Positions 1 through 8,630 of a DNA stretch of 64,000 bases are shown piece after piece. Origin of the DNA: Rhabdobacter roseus (GTDB lineage Bacteria; Bacteroidota; Bacteroidia; Cytophagales; Spirosomataceae); the NCBI RefSeq assembly GCF_014202275.1, contig NZ_JACHGF010000004.1, positions 146,928 through 210,927 of the forward strand, written 5' to 3'. Numbering within the stretch: the first letter of the stretch is position 1; each line of letters opens with the position of its first letter. Under the pieces are notes generated by a model. The model was not told the origin of the DNA. It worked only from the letters and a program-made list of their open reading frames with translations, and searched no databases. A program made the translations under genes and the position numbers.

Positions 1-68
1 AACTGATGTTTGGATCATTTATATATCTGCCTATCGTTCAGATAGCCTTTTTACTCGATAAGCTTTAA
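1..68 (+). CDS. ctaB: Heme O synthase (protoheme IX farnesyltransferase), C-terminal end only
   Basis: Only the last 21 codons are in the window, read from base 3 and ending at TAA 66-68. The peptide ends in FGSFIYLPIVQIAFLLDKL, a hydrophobic tail that resembles the last membrane helix of Bacteroidota heme O synthases. The family makes heme O from protoheme IX and farnesyl diphosphate in the inner membrane, for terminal oxidases. The next gene, a heme-copper oxidase subunit III, starts 13 bases downstream, which is the usual order in this phylum. The call rests on a short tail plus context, so another polytopic protein of the oxidase cluster cannot be excluded. Confidence 0.6.
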   Translation, partial: LMFGSFIYLPIVQIAFLLDKL

Positions 69-81
69 TTAAAATTAAGAT

Positions 82-666
82 ATGAATACTGCTCAGCCTC
101 TAACGCAACGGCAACCCGAAGAAACCTTGTCTATGGATCCAAAGAAGTTTATTCTTTGGCTGTTCATTGTTAGTATTGTGATGCTTTTTGCTTCCCAAAC
201 CAGTGCCTACCTGGTGCGTCGAGCCGAGGGTAACTGGCTTGAATACCAGATCCCCGTTATTTTCTCTTACAGCACCGTCGTGCTTTTTCTGAGTAGTCTT
301 TTCATGCAATGGGCTTACTATTCAGCAAAAAAAGATAATTTTGCCAACCTGAAAATTGCAATTTCTATTACTTTTGTACTTGGCATGGCATTCCTTTGGA
401 TGCAATTCCAGGGCTGGAAGGAGCTGGTAGCTATGAAGGTGTACTTTGTAGGCAACCCATCGGGATCATTCTTTTATGTGTTTACCGGTTTACACGGATT
501 CCATCTTATAAGCGGGCTACTGGTACTTCTTTATGCCTTGGTGGCAGCGTTTCGCATGAAAGTACACGCTAAAAGCTTGCGCCAAATGGAAATCTGTACC
601 ACCTATTGGCACTTTCTGGATGTACTTTGGCTCTATCTATTTTTCTTTTTATTGACTTTTAATTAA
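82..666 (+). CDS. Cytochrome c oxidase subunit III-like protein (short form)
   Basis: A 194-residue inner-membrane protein with about five hydrophobic segments. It carries two family signatures of heme-copper oxidase subunit III: GLHGFHLISGL around residue 135 and YWHFLDVLWLYLFFF near the C terminus. Subunit III stabilises the oxidase core and lines a lipid/oxygen access path; it holds no redox centre. The N terminus is short, as in the five-helix form found in bacteria. It is followed after 19 bases by a second, longer subunit III, the usual tandem pair in Bacteroidota. The ATG at 82 is used because it follows the previous stop closely; a start at the Met before DPKKFILWLF is an alternative. 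Confidence 0.9.
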   Translation: MNTAQPLTQRQPEETLSMDPKKFILWLFIVSIVMLFASQTSAYLVRRAEGNWLEYQIPVIFSYSTVVLFLSSLFMQWAYYSAKKDNFANLKIAISITFVLGMAFLWMQFQGWKELVAMKVYFVGNPSGSFFYVFTGLHGFHLISGLLVLLYALVAAFRMKVHAKSLRQMEICTTYWHFLDVLWLYLFFFLLTFN

Positions 667-685
667 TTGACAATCGAGTTACCAA

Positions 686-1456
686 ATGGCTACAACTGCA
701 ACGACAACAGGCACGGTAGAACCTAAAATGTGGCTGGGTGGCATTTCACCCATGAAGGTTAGTTACGGAAAGCTGATGATGTGGTTTTTCCTCATATCAG
801 ATACCTTCACTTTTTCGGCCTTGCTGGTTTCTTACGGATTGGTCCGATTTAGCTATCCGGCTTATTCCGGCGAGGTAGCCGACTTTACATTTTCAAACAT
901 TTACTGGCCCATTCCTGAAAAAGTTTATGAGGCGGTTCCTTTCTTACACGGGGTGGAGCTACCGCTGGTGTTTGTGGGCATCATGACGTTCATTCTGATC
1001 CTGAGTAGCGTAACCATGGTACTTGCCGTGGAAGCCGGGCACCGCATGGACCGCGCGGCCGTTGAAAAGTACATGCTGTGGACAATCTTGGGCGGATTTA
1101 CTTTCCTAGGATGCCAGGCTTGGGAGTGGGCACACTTTATCCACGGCACGGAGTCAGGGTCTGTCATCACTGAAATTGTGAATGGAGAATGGGTAGAGCG
1201 AACTATTTTTGGGGCCAATTTAACCGAAAATCAGTACGGCCCTCCGGCATTCGCTGACTTCTTCTTTTTCATTACGGGTTTTCACGGGACTCACGTTTTT
1301 AGTGGTGTCTTATTGAATATTTTGATTTTCTATCGCGCATCAACGGGCTTCTACGATCGCCGAGGACACTACGAAATGGTAGAGAAAGTGGGACTCTACT
1401 GGCACTTTGTAGATCTGGTATGGGTATTTGTCTTTACCTTTTTCTATCTAGTTTAA
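686..1456 (+). CDS. Cytochrome c oxidase subunit III
   Basis: A 256-residue polytopic protein with GFHGTHVFSGVLL and the C-terminal YWHFVDLVWVFVFTFF, both diagnostic of heme-copper oxidase subunit III. Compared with the preceding paralogue it has a longer N-terminal half and an extra soluble stretch around residues 160-185. It lies 19 bases after the first subunit III and 33 bases before subunit IV, in one apparent operon. The function is inferred from the family: an accessory subunit of an aa3/caa3-type oxidase in the cytoplasmic membrane. The catalytic subunits I and II are not in the window and presumably lie upstream. Confidence 0.93.
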   Translation: MATTATTTGTVEPKMWLGGISPMKVSYGKLMMWFFLISDTFTFSALLVSYGLVRFSYPAYSGEVADFTFSNIYWPIPEKVYEAVPFLHGVELPLVFVGIMTFILILSSVTMVLAVEAGHRMDRAAVEKYMLWTILGGFTFLGCQAWEWAHFIHGTESGSVITEIVNGEWVERTIFGANLTENQYGPPAFADFFFFITGFHGTHVFSGVLLNILIFYRASTGFYDRRGHYEMVEKVGLYWHFVDLVWVFVFTFFYLV

Positions 1457-1489
1457 TCGTTATCACTAAGTATCATACGATTTTTTGTC

Positions 1490-1804
1490 ATGGCTAATAT
1501 ACACGTACACGAACAAACCGACGGCTCTGAGCAACGTAAGAAGATTTGGCGGACCTTCTGGATCCTTTCGGGCGTAACCGCTCTGGAATTCTTGATCGCC
1601 TTTACGTTACACGCAGGACTGTTAAAGGTTTCTATCTTTATTGGTTTAACAATCGTGAAGGCTTTTTACATTGTGGGCGAGTTCATGCACTTAAAACACG
1701 AGGTAAAATCGTTGATCTGGTCCATTTTGCTACCTTGCATTTTTGTAGTATGGCTACTCATCGCCTTGATCTGGGAAGGTGGTTCTATTTTTGCCGTTAG
1801 GTAA
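1490..1804 (+). CDS. Cytochrome c oxidase subunit IV, prokaryotic type
   Basis: A 104-residue protein with a charged N terminus and three hydrophobic helices (about residues 23-40, 45-65 and 75-97). The motif GEFMHLKHE between helices two and three is typical of the prokaryotic COX4 (CtaF/CyoD-like) family, small subunits that help oxidase assembly. It follows subunit III by 33 bases and precedes the SCO-like gene by 6 bases, consistent with one transcript. Confidence 0.9.
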   Translation: MANIHVHEQTDGSEQRKKIWRTFWILSGVTALEFLIAFTLHAGLLKVSIFIGLTIVKAFYIVGEFMHLKHEVKSLIWSILLPCIFVVWLLIALIWEGGSIFAVR

Positions 1805-1810
1805 TCCATC

Positions 1811-2452
1811 ATGAATGCATTTCGTAAAGCCGGGTTACTGATCATCGTATTGGTAGTCCCGGTTTTAGTTTTTTTATTCCTTAAGCTTTTTGGAACAAAC
1901 CACTTTGATTTACCCTACTATTTTCCGCTGACGGACCCGCGCACTGGGGAGGTAAGCAAAGCAGGGGAAGATACGCTCTACTACCGGGTGTCAAATTTTA
2001 CGCTTCAGACGGTGGACGGGCAGGCCATTGACGAAAAAAGCCTAAACGGAAAAGTGATAGTAGCTCATACGACTTCGGGATGTGATGAAGGTACTTGTCA
2101 AAAAGTATTGGCCCAAGTACAACGCGTAAGTACTCTGGCAAGTACCATAGATAATCTGCGTGTCCTGACTATACTACCCGCCGAAGTGGATAGCAGTACC
2201 CAGCAGATAATGACTGGCTATAAAGCGCAAGGATGGCTGGTCCAAAATGAGGATGAGATGAGCGCTGAACGTATTTTTAAACTGAACGAAAGCCCTTCCA
2301 CCAACCAAACTATTCCTTTAACAAGTCGGTTAGTACTTATAGACCCCCAGGGGTACATACGGGGGTACTACGATGCCCTGAACCCCGAAGACGTAGATCG
2401 CCTGATGGTAGAGATTAAAATACTGGACTACGGCAGTTCGTTGCCAAAATAG
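1811..2452 (+). CDS. SCO1/SenC-like thioredoxin-fold protein with degenerate copper site
   Basis: A 213-residue membrane-anchored protein with one N-terminal helix (residues 8-26) and a periplasmic thioredoxin-like domain. Position in an oxidase assembly operon and the pattern of a strand, a Cys pair and a late LVLIDPQGYIRGYYD segment point to the SCO family, which delivers copper to the CuA site of subunit II. Family members carry CPxxC and a conserved His just before the LxD strand. Here the Cys pair is SGCDEGTC, a CX4C rather than CX3C, with no proline, and the His position reads IPLTSRLVLID. Copper binding in the usual way is therefore doubtful; it may act as a thiol reductase or scaffold. 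Stop to next start is 3 bases. Confidence 0.7.
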   Translation: MNAFRKAGLLIIVLVVPVLVFLFLKLFGTNHFDLPYYFPLTDPRTGEVSKAGEDTLYYRVSNFTLQTVDGQAIDEKSLNGKVIVAHTTSGCDEGTCQKVLAQVQRVSTLASTIDNLRVLTILPAEVDSSTQQIMTGYKAQGWLVQNEDEMSAERIFKLNESPSTNQTIPLTSRLVLIDPQGYIRGYYDALNPEDVDRLMVEIKILDYGSSLPK

Positions 2453-2455
2453 CTT

Positions 2456-2995
2456 ATGGAGACCTTGTATCTGGAAAAGAGCCAAAAGTACAACCGGCTC
2501 ATTAACGTAGTGGCCATCCTGATCCCGTTGGTGGTGGCGGTTTTGCTCGGGATTAGACAGAAGGTGGACTTGGGCGCGTGGACCAAAGTGTTACCCCATA
2601 TCAACGGAGCCATCAATTCAGTAACGACCTTATTATTACTGGCGGGCTTCTATTTCATTAAACAAAGAAACATAGCTGCCCACCGCCGCTCCATGACCGG
2701 AGCCTTTGCTATGGGGTCTCTGTTTCTGGTATTTTATGTATTGTATCACTTATCCAATGAGTCAACGCCCTTTGGTGGCACTGGCTTTATTCGGCCGGTT
2801 TACTATTTTCTTTTAATATCCCACATTGTGCTGTCCATTGGCGTTGTGTGGTTTGTTTTACGAGCTGTTTACTTTGCCTACAGTGGTCAGCTCGAAGCGC
2901 ACCGGAAGGTAGTAAAATGGGCCTATCCTATTTGGTTATATGTTAGTGTTACGGGTGTAATCGTTTATTTACTAATCAGCCCTTATTATTCATGA
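2456..2995 (+). CDS. DUF420 family membrane protein (CtaM-like)
   Basis: A 179-residue protein with five hydrophobic segments, conserved His residues in the membrane helices (AHRRSMTGAF, YHLSNES, ISHIVLS, AHRKVVKW) and the overall pattern of the DUF420 family. In Bacillus the DUF420 protein CtaM is needed for heme A-containing oxidase activity, so a role in oxidase maturation is the natural inference. The stop codon overlaps the start of the next gene (ATGA at 2992-2995), showing translational coupling. Confidence 0.85.
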   Translation: METLYLEKSQKYNRLINVVAILIPLVVAVLLGIRQKVDLGAWTKVLPHINGAINSVTTLLLLAGFYFIKQRNIAAHRRSMTGAFAMGSLFLVFYVLYHLSNESTPFGGTGFIRPVYYFLLISHIVLSIGVVWFVLRAVYFAYSGQLEAHRKVVKWAYPIWLYVSVTGVIVYLLISPYYS

Positions 2996-3276
2996 AAAAT
3001 ATCTTAATAAAGGCAGGAAGTACCTTGGTTGTTATTTTACTATTTGCCGCAACCAGCTGGGCCCAGTGTGCTATGTGCCGGGGATCGGTGGAGAGTTCCA
3101 TGGGCAATGGGCGAAACAACGTAGGCGTAGGACTGAATACGGGTATTATGTACCTTTTTGTGATGCCCTATCTGATCGTCGCGGTGATTGCTTACCTATG
3201 GTACCGCAATAGCAAGAAGGCCCAGGAAGAGCGACAGCTATTGAGCGCGCGGGTGCGGCGCGCACTGGATGCGTAG
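2992..3276 (+). CDS. Small membrane protein with CAMC motif at the end of the oxidase cluster
   Basis: A 94-residue protein with a cleavable or anchoring N-terminal helix (to AQ near residue 25), a short periplasmic segment starting CAMCRGSVESS, and a second helix around residues 52-70 followed by a basic cytoplasmic tail. The CxxC could bind metal or form a disulfide. Small proteins of this type lie beside oxidase genes in Bacteroidota, but I know of no assigned function. It overlaps the DUF420 gene by 4 bases and is the last gene before a strong hairpin at 3305. Confidence 0.75.
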   Translation: MKNILIKAGSTLVVILLFAATSWAQCAMCRGSVESSMGNGRNNVGVGLNTGIMYLFVMPYLIVAVIAYLWYRNSKKAQEERQLLSARVRRALDA

Positions 3277-3304
3277 TACTTTTACCGTATATATTAGCAG
3301 GTAG

Positions 3305-3345
3305 AAGAGGAGGCAGAAACGTTGTGTTCTGTCTCCTCTTTGTTA
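3305..3345. terminator. Bidirectional terminator hairpin between the oxidase cluster and murI
   Basis: Arms 3305-3318 (AAGAGGAGGCAGAA) and 3327-3340 (TTCTGTCTCCTCTT) pair over 14 bp with one G-T wobble and an 8-base loop, followed by TTG-TT. It lies between two convergent genes and could serve both. Confidence 0.75.
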
Positions 3346-4152
3346 TTCCCAGAGCGGATAGTGTGAAAGCTGAATCTGGTTACCGAAGAAGAGGGCGGTG
3401 GAAGTTTCAAACGAAAGGGTATAGTCCGATACATAAAATTGCCGTTCACCGTTTCCTTGCTCATTGCATAAATAATGCTGGTCGAGCCAGGCTTTGAGCG
3501 ACTGCGCTACGATTTCGGAAGTGTCCAGGATCTCTACGCGGTCGCCGTAAAATTGGCTAATCTGCTTTTTAATTAAAGGGTAATGGGTACAGCCCAGAAT
3601 AAGGGATTCAATCCCTTCCAAAGCAGGGTCTGACAGGTACCTGGCAATGATGCTTTCACTAATGGAATTATTAAAAAAACCTTCTTCGATCATGGGGGCC
3701 AGGAGCGGTGTAGCCAGAGACTTAAGCGTGATGTGTCGATCCAGAGCATCTATCTTTTTCTTATATACATTGGAAAGTACCGTTTGTTTAGTACCAATGA
3801 GCCCTACAGTACGGCCATCGTAACGCTCCCTGAGGTAGTCTACCACGGGATCAATGACGTTAAGTACCTTAGCTTTGCTACCTACGTATTCCCGTACCAG
3901 CTCAAAAGCCGCTGCTGAAGCCGAATTACAAGCGATCAGGATGAGCTTGCATTGCTGCTGGATCAGCATGTTACAGATCTTAATAGAGTACGCCTGGATG
4001 GCAGCCGTGGACTTATCTCCGTAGGGTAGGTGAGCGGTGTCGCCGAAATAAATCAGGGTCTCGCGGGGCAGTAGGCGCGTGACTGCACGCGCGACGGTCA
4101 TGCCGCCGATCCCGCTGTCGAACAGGCCAATAGGTGCTGTGGATTTGGGCAT
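3343..4152 (-). CDS. murI: Glutamate racemase
   Basis: Interconverts L- and D-glutamate to supply D-Glu for peptidoglycan; cofactor-independent, cytoplasmic. The protein has the family motifs in order: GLFDSGIGGMT near the N terminus, YFGDTAHLPYG, IACNSASA with the first catalytic Cys, and LILGCTHYPLI with the second. The start is placed at ATG 4152 (MPKSTAPIGLFDSGIGG, 269 residues), because the extra 15 residues of the longer frame from 4197 are hydrophobic, unconserved and run toward the divergent sigma gene. Convergent with the oxidase cluster; transcribed alone. Confidence 0.95.
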   Translation of the reverse strand: MPKSTAPIGLFDSGIGGMTVARAVTRLLPRETLIYFGDTAHLPYGDKSTAAIQAYSIKICNMLIQQQCKLILIACNSASAAAFELVREYVGSKAKVLNVIDPVVDYLRERYDGRTVGLIGTKQTVLSNVYKKKIDALDRHITLKSLATPLLAPMIEEGFFNNSISESIIARYLSDPALEGIESLILGCTHYPLIKKQISQFYGDRVEILDTSEIVAQSLKAWLDQHYLCNEQGNGERQFYVSDYTLSFETSTALFFGNQIQLSHYPLWE

Positions 4153-4249
4153 AGTTGAACAAAAGGGACTAGAAATAAAAAAAAGTTTAAAACCCACGCA
4201 ACCTCATGGGTGCGAATATGCATCTTGTCATTGAAACTACCTCCAAAGG

Positions 4250-4840
4250 ATGGGCAGAATTTTACCATTATTCAACCAAGAGGCGCAACTCATCAAGGCG
4301 CTCCAAAAAGCGGACCCCCGGGCGCAAAGGCAGGTGTACGAAAAGTACTCCTCCCGTATGCTGGGCTTATGCATCCGCTACGTGGGCGATAAGATGACGG
4401 CAGAAGATATCCTGGTGGAAGGTTTTATGAAAATTTTTGACAAAATAGATCAGTTTAAGAGCGAAGGAAGTTTTGAGGGTTGGATACGACGCGTGATGGT
4501 TAATGAGGCACTAGGGTACTTACGGCAACGCAAACGCCTCCTTGACGATGTAGAGCTGGATGAAGCACAAAGTATTGCAGATTACAGCTACGCCGATCAA
4601 AATTTGAATGCCGAAGAACTCCTGCAAATCATTGACAGACTACCCGTAGGATACCGTACCGTGTTTAACCTGTACGCCATCGAAGGGTACTCACACGCCG
4701 AAATTGCGAGCGCTTTGGGAATTACTGAAAGTACCTCCAAGTCGCAGCTACACCGGGCCCGGACCATGCTCCAGCAGCTAGTAGCCGCTTGGGATAACGA
4801 ATCAAAAAAAAAAGTAGACTATGAAAAAGCATCCAGTTGA
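4250..4840 (+). CDS. ECF-type RNA polymerase sigma factor
   Basis: A 196-residue sigma-70 family factor. Region 2 spans about residues 25-90 (VYEKYSSRMLGLCIRYVG ... AEDILVEGFMKIF) and region 4 about 125-180 (LPVGYRTVFNLYAIEGYSHAEIASALGITE ending in QLHRARTML). There is no region 1 or 3, as in ECF factors. The downstream gene overlaps it by 20 bases and encodes a single-pass membrane protein, the expected layout of a sigma/anti-sigma pair; the third gene encodes a probable exported protein. Start at 4250 gives a normal length; two other frames starting near 4206 are shadows. Confidence 0.92.
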   Translation: MGRILPLFNQEAQLIKALQKADPRAQRQVYEKYSSRMLGLCIRYVGDKMTAEDILVEGFMKIFDKIDQFKSEGSFEGWIRRVMVNEALGYLRQRKRLLDDVELDEAQSIADYSYADQNLNAEELLQIIDRLPVGYRTVFNLYAIEGYSHAEIASALGITESTSKSQLHRARTMLQQLVAAWDNESKKKVDYEKASS

Positions 4841-5624
4841 TGATCTGTTTGCCCGTAAGCTGGGCGAGTGGGAACCAAAGCCCTCTTCGGCGGCCTGGGA
4901 GCGCATTCAGGCCACGCAAAAGAAAAAAGAGCGGCGGCTGGGCGGCTGGCACTGGTATGCCGCAGCCGGAGTATTAGTGGCTATGCTGGCGGGATATGCC
5001 GTATGGCAAAACCAACAGGGTACCCAAGGTCCGGCCATGGCCCAGGTAGAAAAAAGAAAACCGGCAACACACCAAGTACCTGAGGTACCCTCGACGAAAA
5101 TACCAACGGAAGAAGTACCACAAGAATCTGTGAATAAGGAGCTAAGACGTTTCCCTACTACGCTTCCCGATTCGCATGATCAACTGGCTAACGTTGAAAC
5201 AAAGCAAAAAACAGCCGAGCGAGAGCCTGCTAAACAGGTACTTGATCCCACCGTGGAGATTGCCTACTCGGAGCTGGATAAGAAAGCCACTACCCCCTTA
5301 GAAGAAAATACTTCCACACCGCCTAACACCCATCCGGCCGAGCGTCCAGAAAGTACCCTGGCTTTAGCACCAACACCGGAGAAGCCTGAAAATCGCACGG
5401 TAATCGCTCGGGTAGAAGTACCTGAGTCGGAGGATGAAGCGCAGAAATCGTCCCGCTTCCTGAAGGTACTTCGCCAGCTAAAAAATATCAAGGAGGGCGA
5501 AGAAGTAGATTGGAAAGAGATGGGGATCAATCCTAAAAAAATGGTGGCCCGAGCTGATGCTCGCCTTAAATCAGAAGAAGAAAAAGTGTCAAAACAGTAC
5601 CAAAACCTAAAAGAAAAGCTATAA
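4821..5624 (+). CDS. Single-pass membrane protein, candidate anti-sigma factor
   Basis: A 267-residue protein with a short cytoplasmic head (DDLFARKLGEWEPKPSSAAW around residues 7-26), one membrane helix (about 42-62) and a long, low-complexity, Pro/Glu/Thr/Lys-rich periplasmic region, ending in a conserved-looking charged segment. The head resembles the start of anti-sigma-like proteins encoded after ECF factors in Bacteroidota, but it lacks the HXXXCXXC zinc anti-sigma motif. It overlaps the sigma gene by 20 bases and precedes the exported-protein gene by 13 bases. The role as a membrane tether for the sigma factor is inferred from topology and order only. Confidence 0.65.
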   Translation: MKKHPVDDLFARKLGEWEPKPSSAAWERIQATQKKKERRLGGWHWYAAAGVLVAMLAGYAVWQNQQGTQGPAMAQVEKRKPATHQVPEVPSTKIPTEEVPQESVNKELRRFPTTLPDSHDQLANVETKQKTAEREPAKQVLDPTVEIAYSELDKKATTPLEENTSTPPNTHPAERPESTLALAPTPEKPENRTVIARVEVPESEDEAQKSSRFLKVLRQLKNIKEGEEVDWKEMGINPKKMVARADARLKSEEEKVSKQYQNLKEKL

Positions 5625-5637
5625 ACAAACCATTGCC

Positions 5638-6762
5638 ATGAAAAATATCCTAAAAAAAGTAGTACTGGGTACCTTGGGCTTGCTGATAGGAGCCGCCACC
5701 CAGGCCGAGCCGGCCGCAAAAGATTCCATCATCGTTACGTTTGGTGATAAGACGCGTCTGATTATCTACGGAGAAGATCGTCAGGAATTGGAGAAACTAA
5801 TGAAGTATGATTTGAACGCTCTGCTTAAAGATTTGGGGGCTCGCCTGGATACACTGGGGGGCGATACGAAAATCTATCTGGACGAATTGGATGGACGGGA
5901 TTACCTAAAAGATAAATCAGAGGCCAACCGCGACAAGAATCACGTACGAATCGGACTACGAGGCATTCATATCAAGGATGGTGATACGGAAGTAAGCATA
6001 AGTACCCGGGGCATCGACGTGAAGGAGGGAGAGGAACGTGTACGGATTGGCCGCGGTGACGAAGACAGCTCAGACTCGTCCGGGATAAAAATCGACGAAG
6101 ATGGCCACGTAACGAGGATTCGCCGGGTACGGCGCTATTCGAGTCCCCGCAAAGGGTTCAATCTGAACTTAGGATTAAACGCCTACGGCGAAAACCAACC
6201 CATGGGATATAATACCGCCGATTACGATCTGCGCCCCTTTGGCTCGCGTTTTGTAAGCCTGGGCTTGATACGAAGCGCAAGCATTGCCCGGGGAAAATCG
6301 GCGGGTTTGCACCTGGATTTCGGGCTGGACTTCTCCTGGTACAACCTCATGTTTGATGGAAACAACACGGTAGTAAAAGGAGCGTCACAGCTAGCTTTTG
6401 AGCCGATCCTGAATGCCGAAGGAACAGTAGTAGATCTTCGGAAAAGTAAATTGACCGTTCCCTACGTCAATCTTTCCCTCATGCCTACCGTTAGTTTTCC
6501 CAAAGCGGCCATCTCCTACATCAGCGCTGGTGTGTACGGAGGGTATCGGCTTGGGGGTTATACCAAAACCAAATTGGCTTCCAACGGGAAGAAGGATCAC
6601 AACCGGGCCAACTACTATTTTGAAGACTTCCGCTACGGAGCCGCTCTCGAACTTGGTATACGCAACTTCCCCGACTTGTTCGTACAGTATGATATGAACA
6701 ACCTCTTTGAAGAGAATCGTGGCCCCGCTGTGCGTATGATCAGCTTTGGCATTCGCTTGTAA
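5638..6762 (+). CDS. Exported protein with C-terminal outer-membrane barrel-like half
   Basis: A 374-residue protein with a signal peptide (cleavage near ATQAEP, residue 24). Residues 25-165 are charged and carry repeats of the kind VRIGLRGIHIKDGDTEVSI; the C-terminal 200 residues alternate hydrophobic and polar residues, with aromatic pairs and a final SFGIRL, as in small outer-membrane barrels. It closes the sigma factor operon and is followed by a strong terminator. It may be the envelope element whose state the sigma system senses or restores; that is inference. No known family is recognised. Confidence 0.65.
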   Translation: MKNILKKVVLGTLGLLIGAATQAEPAAKDSIIVTFGDKTRLIIYGEDRQELEKLMKYDLNALLKDLGARLDTLGGDTKIYLDELDGRDYLKDKSEANRDKNHVRIGLRGIHIKDGDTEVSISTRGIDVKEGEERVRIGRGDEDSSDSSGIKIDEDGHVTRIRRVRRYSSPRKGFNLNLGLNAYGENQPMGYNTADYDLRPFGSRFVSLGLIRSASIARGKSAGLHLDFGLDFSWYNLMFDGNNTVVKGASQLAFEPILNAEGTVVDLRKSKLTVPYVNLSLMPTVSFPKAAISYISAGVYGGYRLGGYTKTKLASNGKKDHNRANYYFEDFRYGAALELGIRNFPDLFVQYDMNNLFEENRGPAVRMISFGIRL

Positions 6763-6782
6763 AAAGTACCTTTGCTTTTTTT

Positions 6783-6828
6783 AATAAATGGTCTTGGGAG
6801 ACAAATAGCCCAGGACCATTTATTTTTT
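6783..6828 (+). terminator. Intrinsic terminator after the sigma factor operon
   Basis: A 16-bp stem, 6783-6798 (AATAAATGGTCTTGGG) with 6809-6824, one G-T wobble, 10-base loop, then a T run. It separates the sigma operon from the tRNA promoter at 6851. Confidence 0.85.
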
Positions 6829-6850
6829 ACGATAATTTTTGAAAAAGAAT

Positions 6851-6880
6851 TTGACAATAGTAGAAAAGCGTATAATTTTG
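6851..6880 (+). promoter_or_regulatory. Bacteroidota-type promoter for the tRNA cluster
   Basis: TTG at 6851-6853, 19 bases, then TAATTTTG at 6873-6880, an exact match to TAnnTTTG. Transcription would start near 6888, about 43 bases before tRNA-Tyr. The same unit probably reads through tRNA-Gly, tRNA-Thr and tuf, since no terminator is visible before 8631. Confidence 0.8.
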
Positions 6881-6930
6881 CACTCCGAAGTGAATGAGAC
6901 GGCATTCACGGATGATTTGAAATACGAAAA

Positions 6931-7016
6931 GGGGGTGTACCAGAGTGGCCAAATGGGGCAGACTGTAAATCTGCTGACGTACGTCTTCGGTGGTTCGAAT
7001 CCATCCGCCCCCACCA
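6931..7016 (+). tRNA. tRNA-Tyr (anticodon GTA)
   Basis: The 7-bp acceptor stem GGGGGTG (6931-6937) pairs with CGCCCCC (7006-7012). The anticodon loop reads CTGTAAA, the long variable arm expected for tRNA-Tyr is present, and the T loop is GGTTCGAATCC. The 3' CCA is encoded (7014-7016), unlike the other three tRNAs in the window. Confidence 0.95.
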
Positions 7017-7021
7017 AGTAC

Positions 7022-7094
7022 GCGGGAGTAGCTCAGTTGGTAGAGCGATAGCCTTCCAAGCTATAGGTCGCGAGTTCGAACCTCGTCTCCCGCT
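7022..7094 (+). tRNA. tRNA-Gly (anticodon TCC)
   Basis: Acceptor GCGGGAG (7022-7028) pairs with CTCCCGC (7087-7093). The anticodon loop CTTCCAA gives TCC, and the T loop is GAGTTCGAACCTC. CCA is not encoded. It begins five bases after the tRNA-Tyr CCA end. Confidence 0.95.
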
Positions 7095-7189
7095 CATTCG
7101 TTTACTACCGACAAGCGATTGACGAAAATTATTCTTGGCAATAGGAGCTGTTTTCGTCGACCGCTTTTTGGTTGTTATAAGCGTTTAAC

Positions 7190-7261
<72 letters not shown>

Positions 7262-7424
7262 CATTGTAATGAAAAAAGGTAGTTCTTACAGGTAGGAGTC
7301 CGATGAATTTTGGAAAAGAGTAAGGAGGGCCCTTATTGAGAGGGCATATTGACTTTTCCAGGCAATAGATCAGCAATAAGTAATAAAATTAGTAATTAAT
7401 TCAAATTCTAAGCGTACATACAAC

Positions 7425-8612
7425 ATGGCAAAAGAGACGTTTGACCGCTCAAAACCGCACGTGAATATTGGTACTATCGGGCACGTTGACCACGGTAAAA
7501 CTACCCTGACGGCTGCGATCACAACCGTATTGGCAGATAAAGGTTATGCACAAAAGCGTGACTTCTCGTCGATTGACAACGCTCCCGAAGAGAAAGAGCG
7601 TGGTATTACAATCAACACTTCGCACGTAGAATACCAAACTGCCAACCGCCACTACGCACACGTTGACTGTCCAGGTCACGCTGACTATGTAAAAAACATG
7701 GTTACGGGTGCTGCCCAGATGGACGGAGCAATTATTGTAGTAGCCGCTACGGATGGTCCTATGCCGCAAACGCGTGAGCACATTCTGCTGGCCCGTCAGG
7801 TAGGGGTACCTCAGCTGGTAGTATTCATGAATAAAGTGGACATGGTGGATGATCCTGAGCTTCTTGAGCTCGTGGAAATGGAAATCCGTGAACTATTGAG
7901 CTTCTATGAATTTGACGGCGATAACATTCCTGTAATCCAAGGCTCAGCGTTGGGTGCTTTGAATGGCGAAGCAAAATGGGTTAAAACCGTAGAGGATCTG
8001 ATGGATGCTGTCGATAGCTTCATCCCCATTCCTCCTCGTATGACCGAGCTTCCGTTCCTGATGCCTGTAGAAGACGTATTCTCGATCACGGGTCGTGGTA
8101 CGGTAGCAACGGGTCGTATCGAGCGTGGCGTAATCAACTCCGGTGAGCCGGTTGAAATCCTGGGAATGGGTGCTGAGAACCTCAAATCTGTAGTAACAGG
8201 GGTTGAGATGTTCCGTAAAATCCTTGACCGTGGTGAAGCTGGTGACAACGTAGGTCTGCTACTCCGTGGTATTGATAAGGAAGATATCCGCCGCGGTATG
8301 GTAATCTGTAAGCCTGGTTCCGTGAAGCCCCACGCTCACTTCAAAGCAGAGGTGTACGTACTTTCCAAAGAAGAAGGAGGCCGTCACACGCCTTTCTTTA
8401 ACAAGTACCGCCCTCAGTTCTACTTCCGTACCACGGATGTAACGGGTGAAATTAGCCTTCCTGCCAACGTTGAAATGGTTATGCCTGGTGATAACATCAC
8501 TATTGAGGTAAAACTGATCAACAAGATTGCCATGGAAAAAGGTCTACGTTTCGCTATCCGTGAAGGTGGACGTACCGTGGGTGCCGGTCAGGTAACGGAA
8601 ATTCTTGACTAA
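7425..8612 (+). CDS. tuf: Elongation factor Tu
   Basis: A 395-residue GTPase that brings aminoacyl-tRNA to the ribosome. G1 is GHVDHGKT at residues 19-26, followed by [11 protein letters not shown] and NKVD; domains II and III follow at full length, ending in [10 protein letters not shown]. The upstream stretch 7262-7424 has no gene and no Shine-Dalgarno sequence before the ATG. A strong terminator lies 19 bases after the stop. It is the only tuf in the window. Confidence 0.99.
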   Translation: MAKETFDRSKPHVNIGTIGHVDHGKTTLTAAITTVLADKGYAQKRDFSSIDNAPEEKERGITINTSHVEYQTANRHYAHVDCPGHADYVKNMVTGAAQMDGAIIVVAATDGPMPQTREHILLARQVGVPQLVVFMNKVDMVDDPELLELVEMEIRELLSFYEFDGDNIPVIQGSALGALNGEAKWVKTVEDLMDAVDSFIPIPPRMTELPFLMPVEDVFSITGRGTVATGRIERGVINSGEPVEILGMGAENLKSVVTGVEMFRKILDRGEAGDNVGLLLRGIDKEDIRRGMVICKPGSVKPHAHFKAEVYVLSKEEGGRHTPFFNKYRPQFYFRTTDVTGEISLPANVEMVMPGDNITIEVKLINKIAMEKGLRFAIREGGRTVGAGQVTEILD

Positions 8613-8630
8613 CAGCAAAAGGCAATACAA

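Noticed and set aside
7262-7424. Riboswitch or leader element before tuf
   Set aside because: Only a weak 5-bp hairpin is visible; nothing matching a known element.
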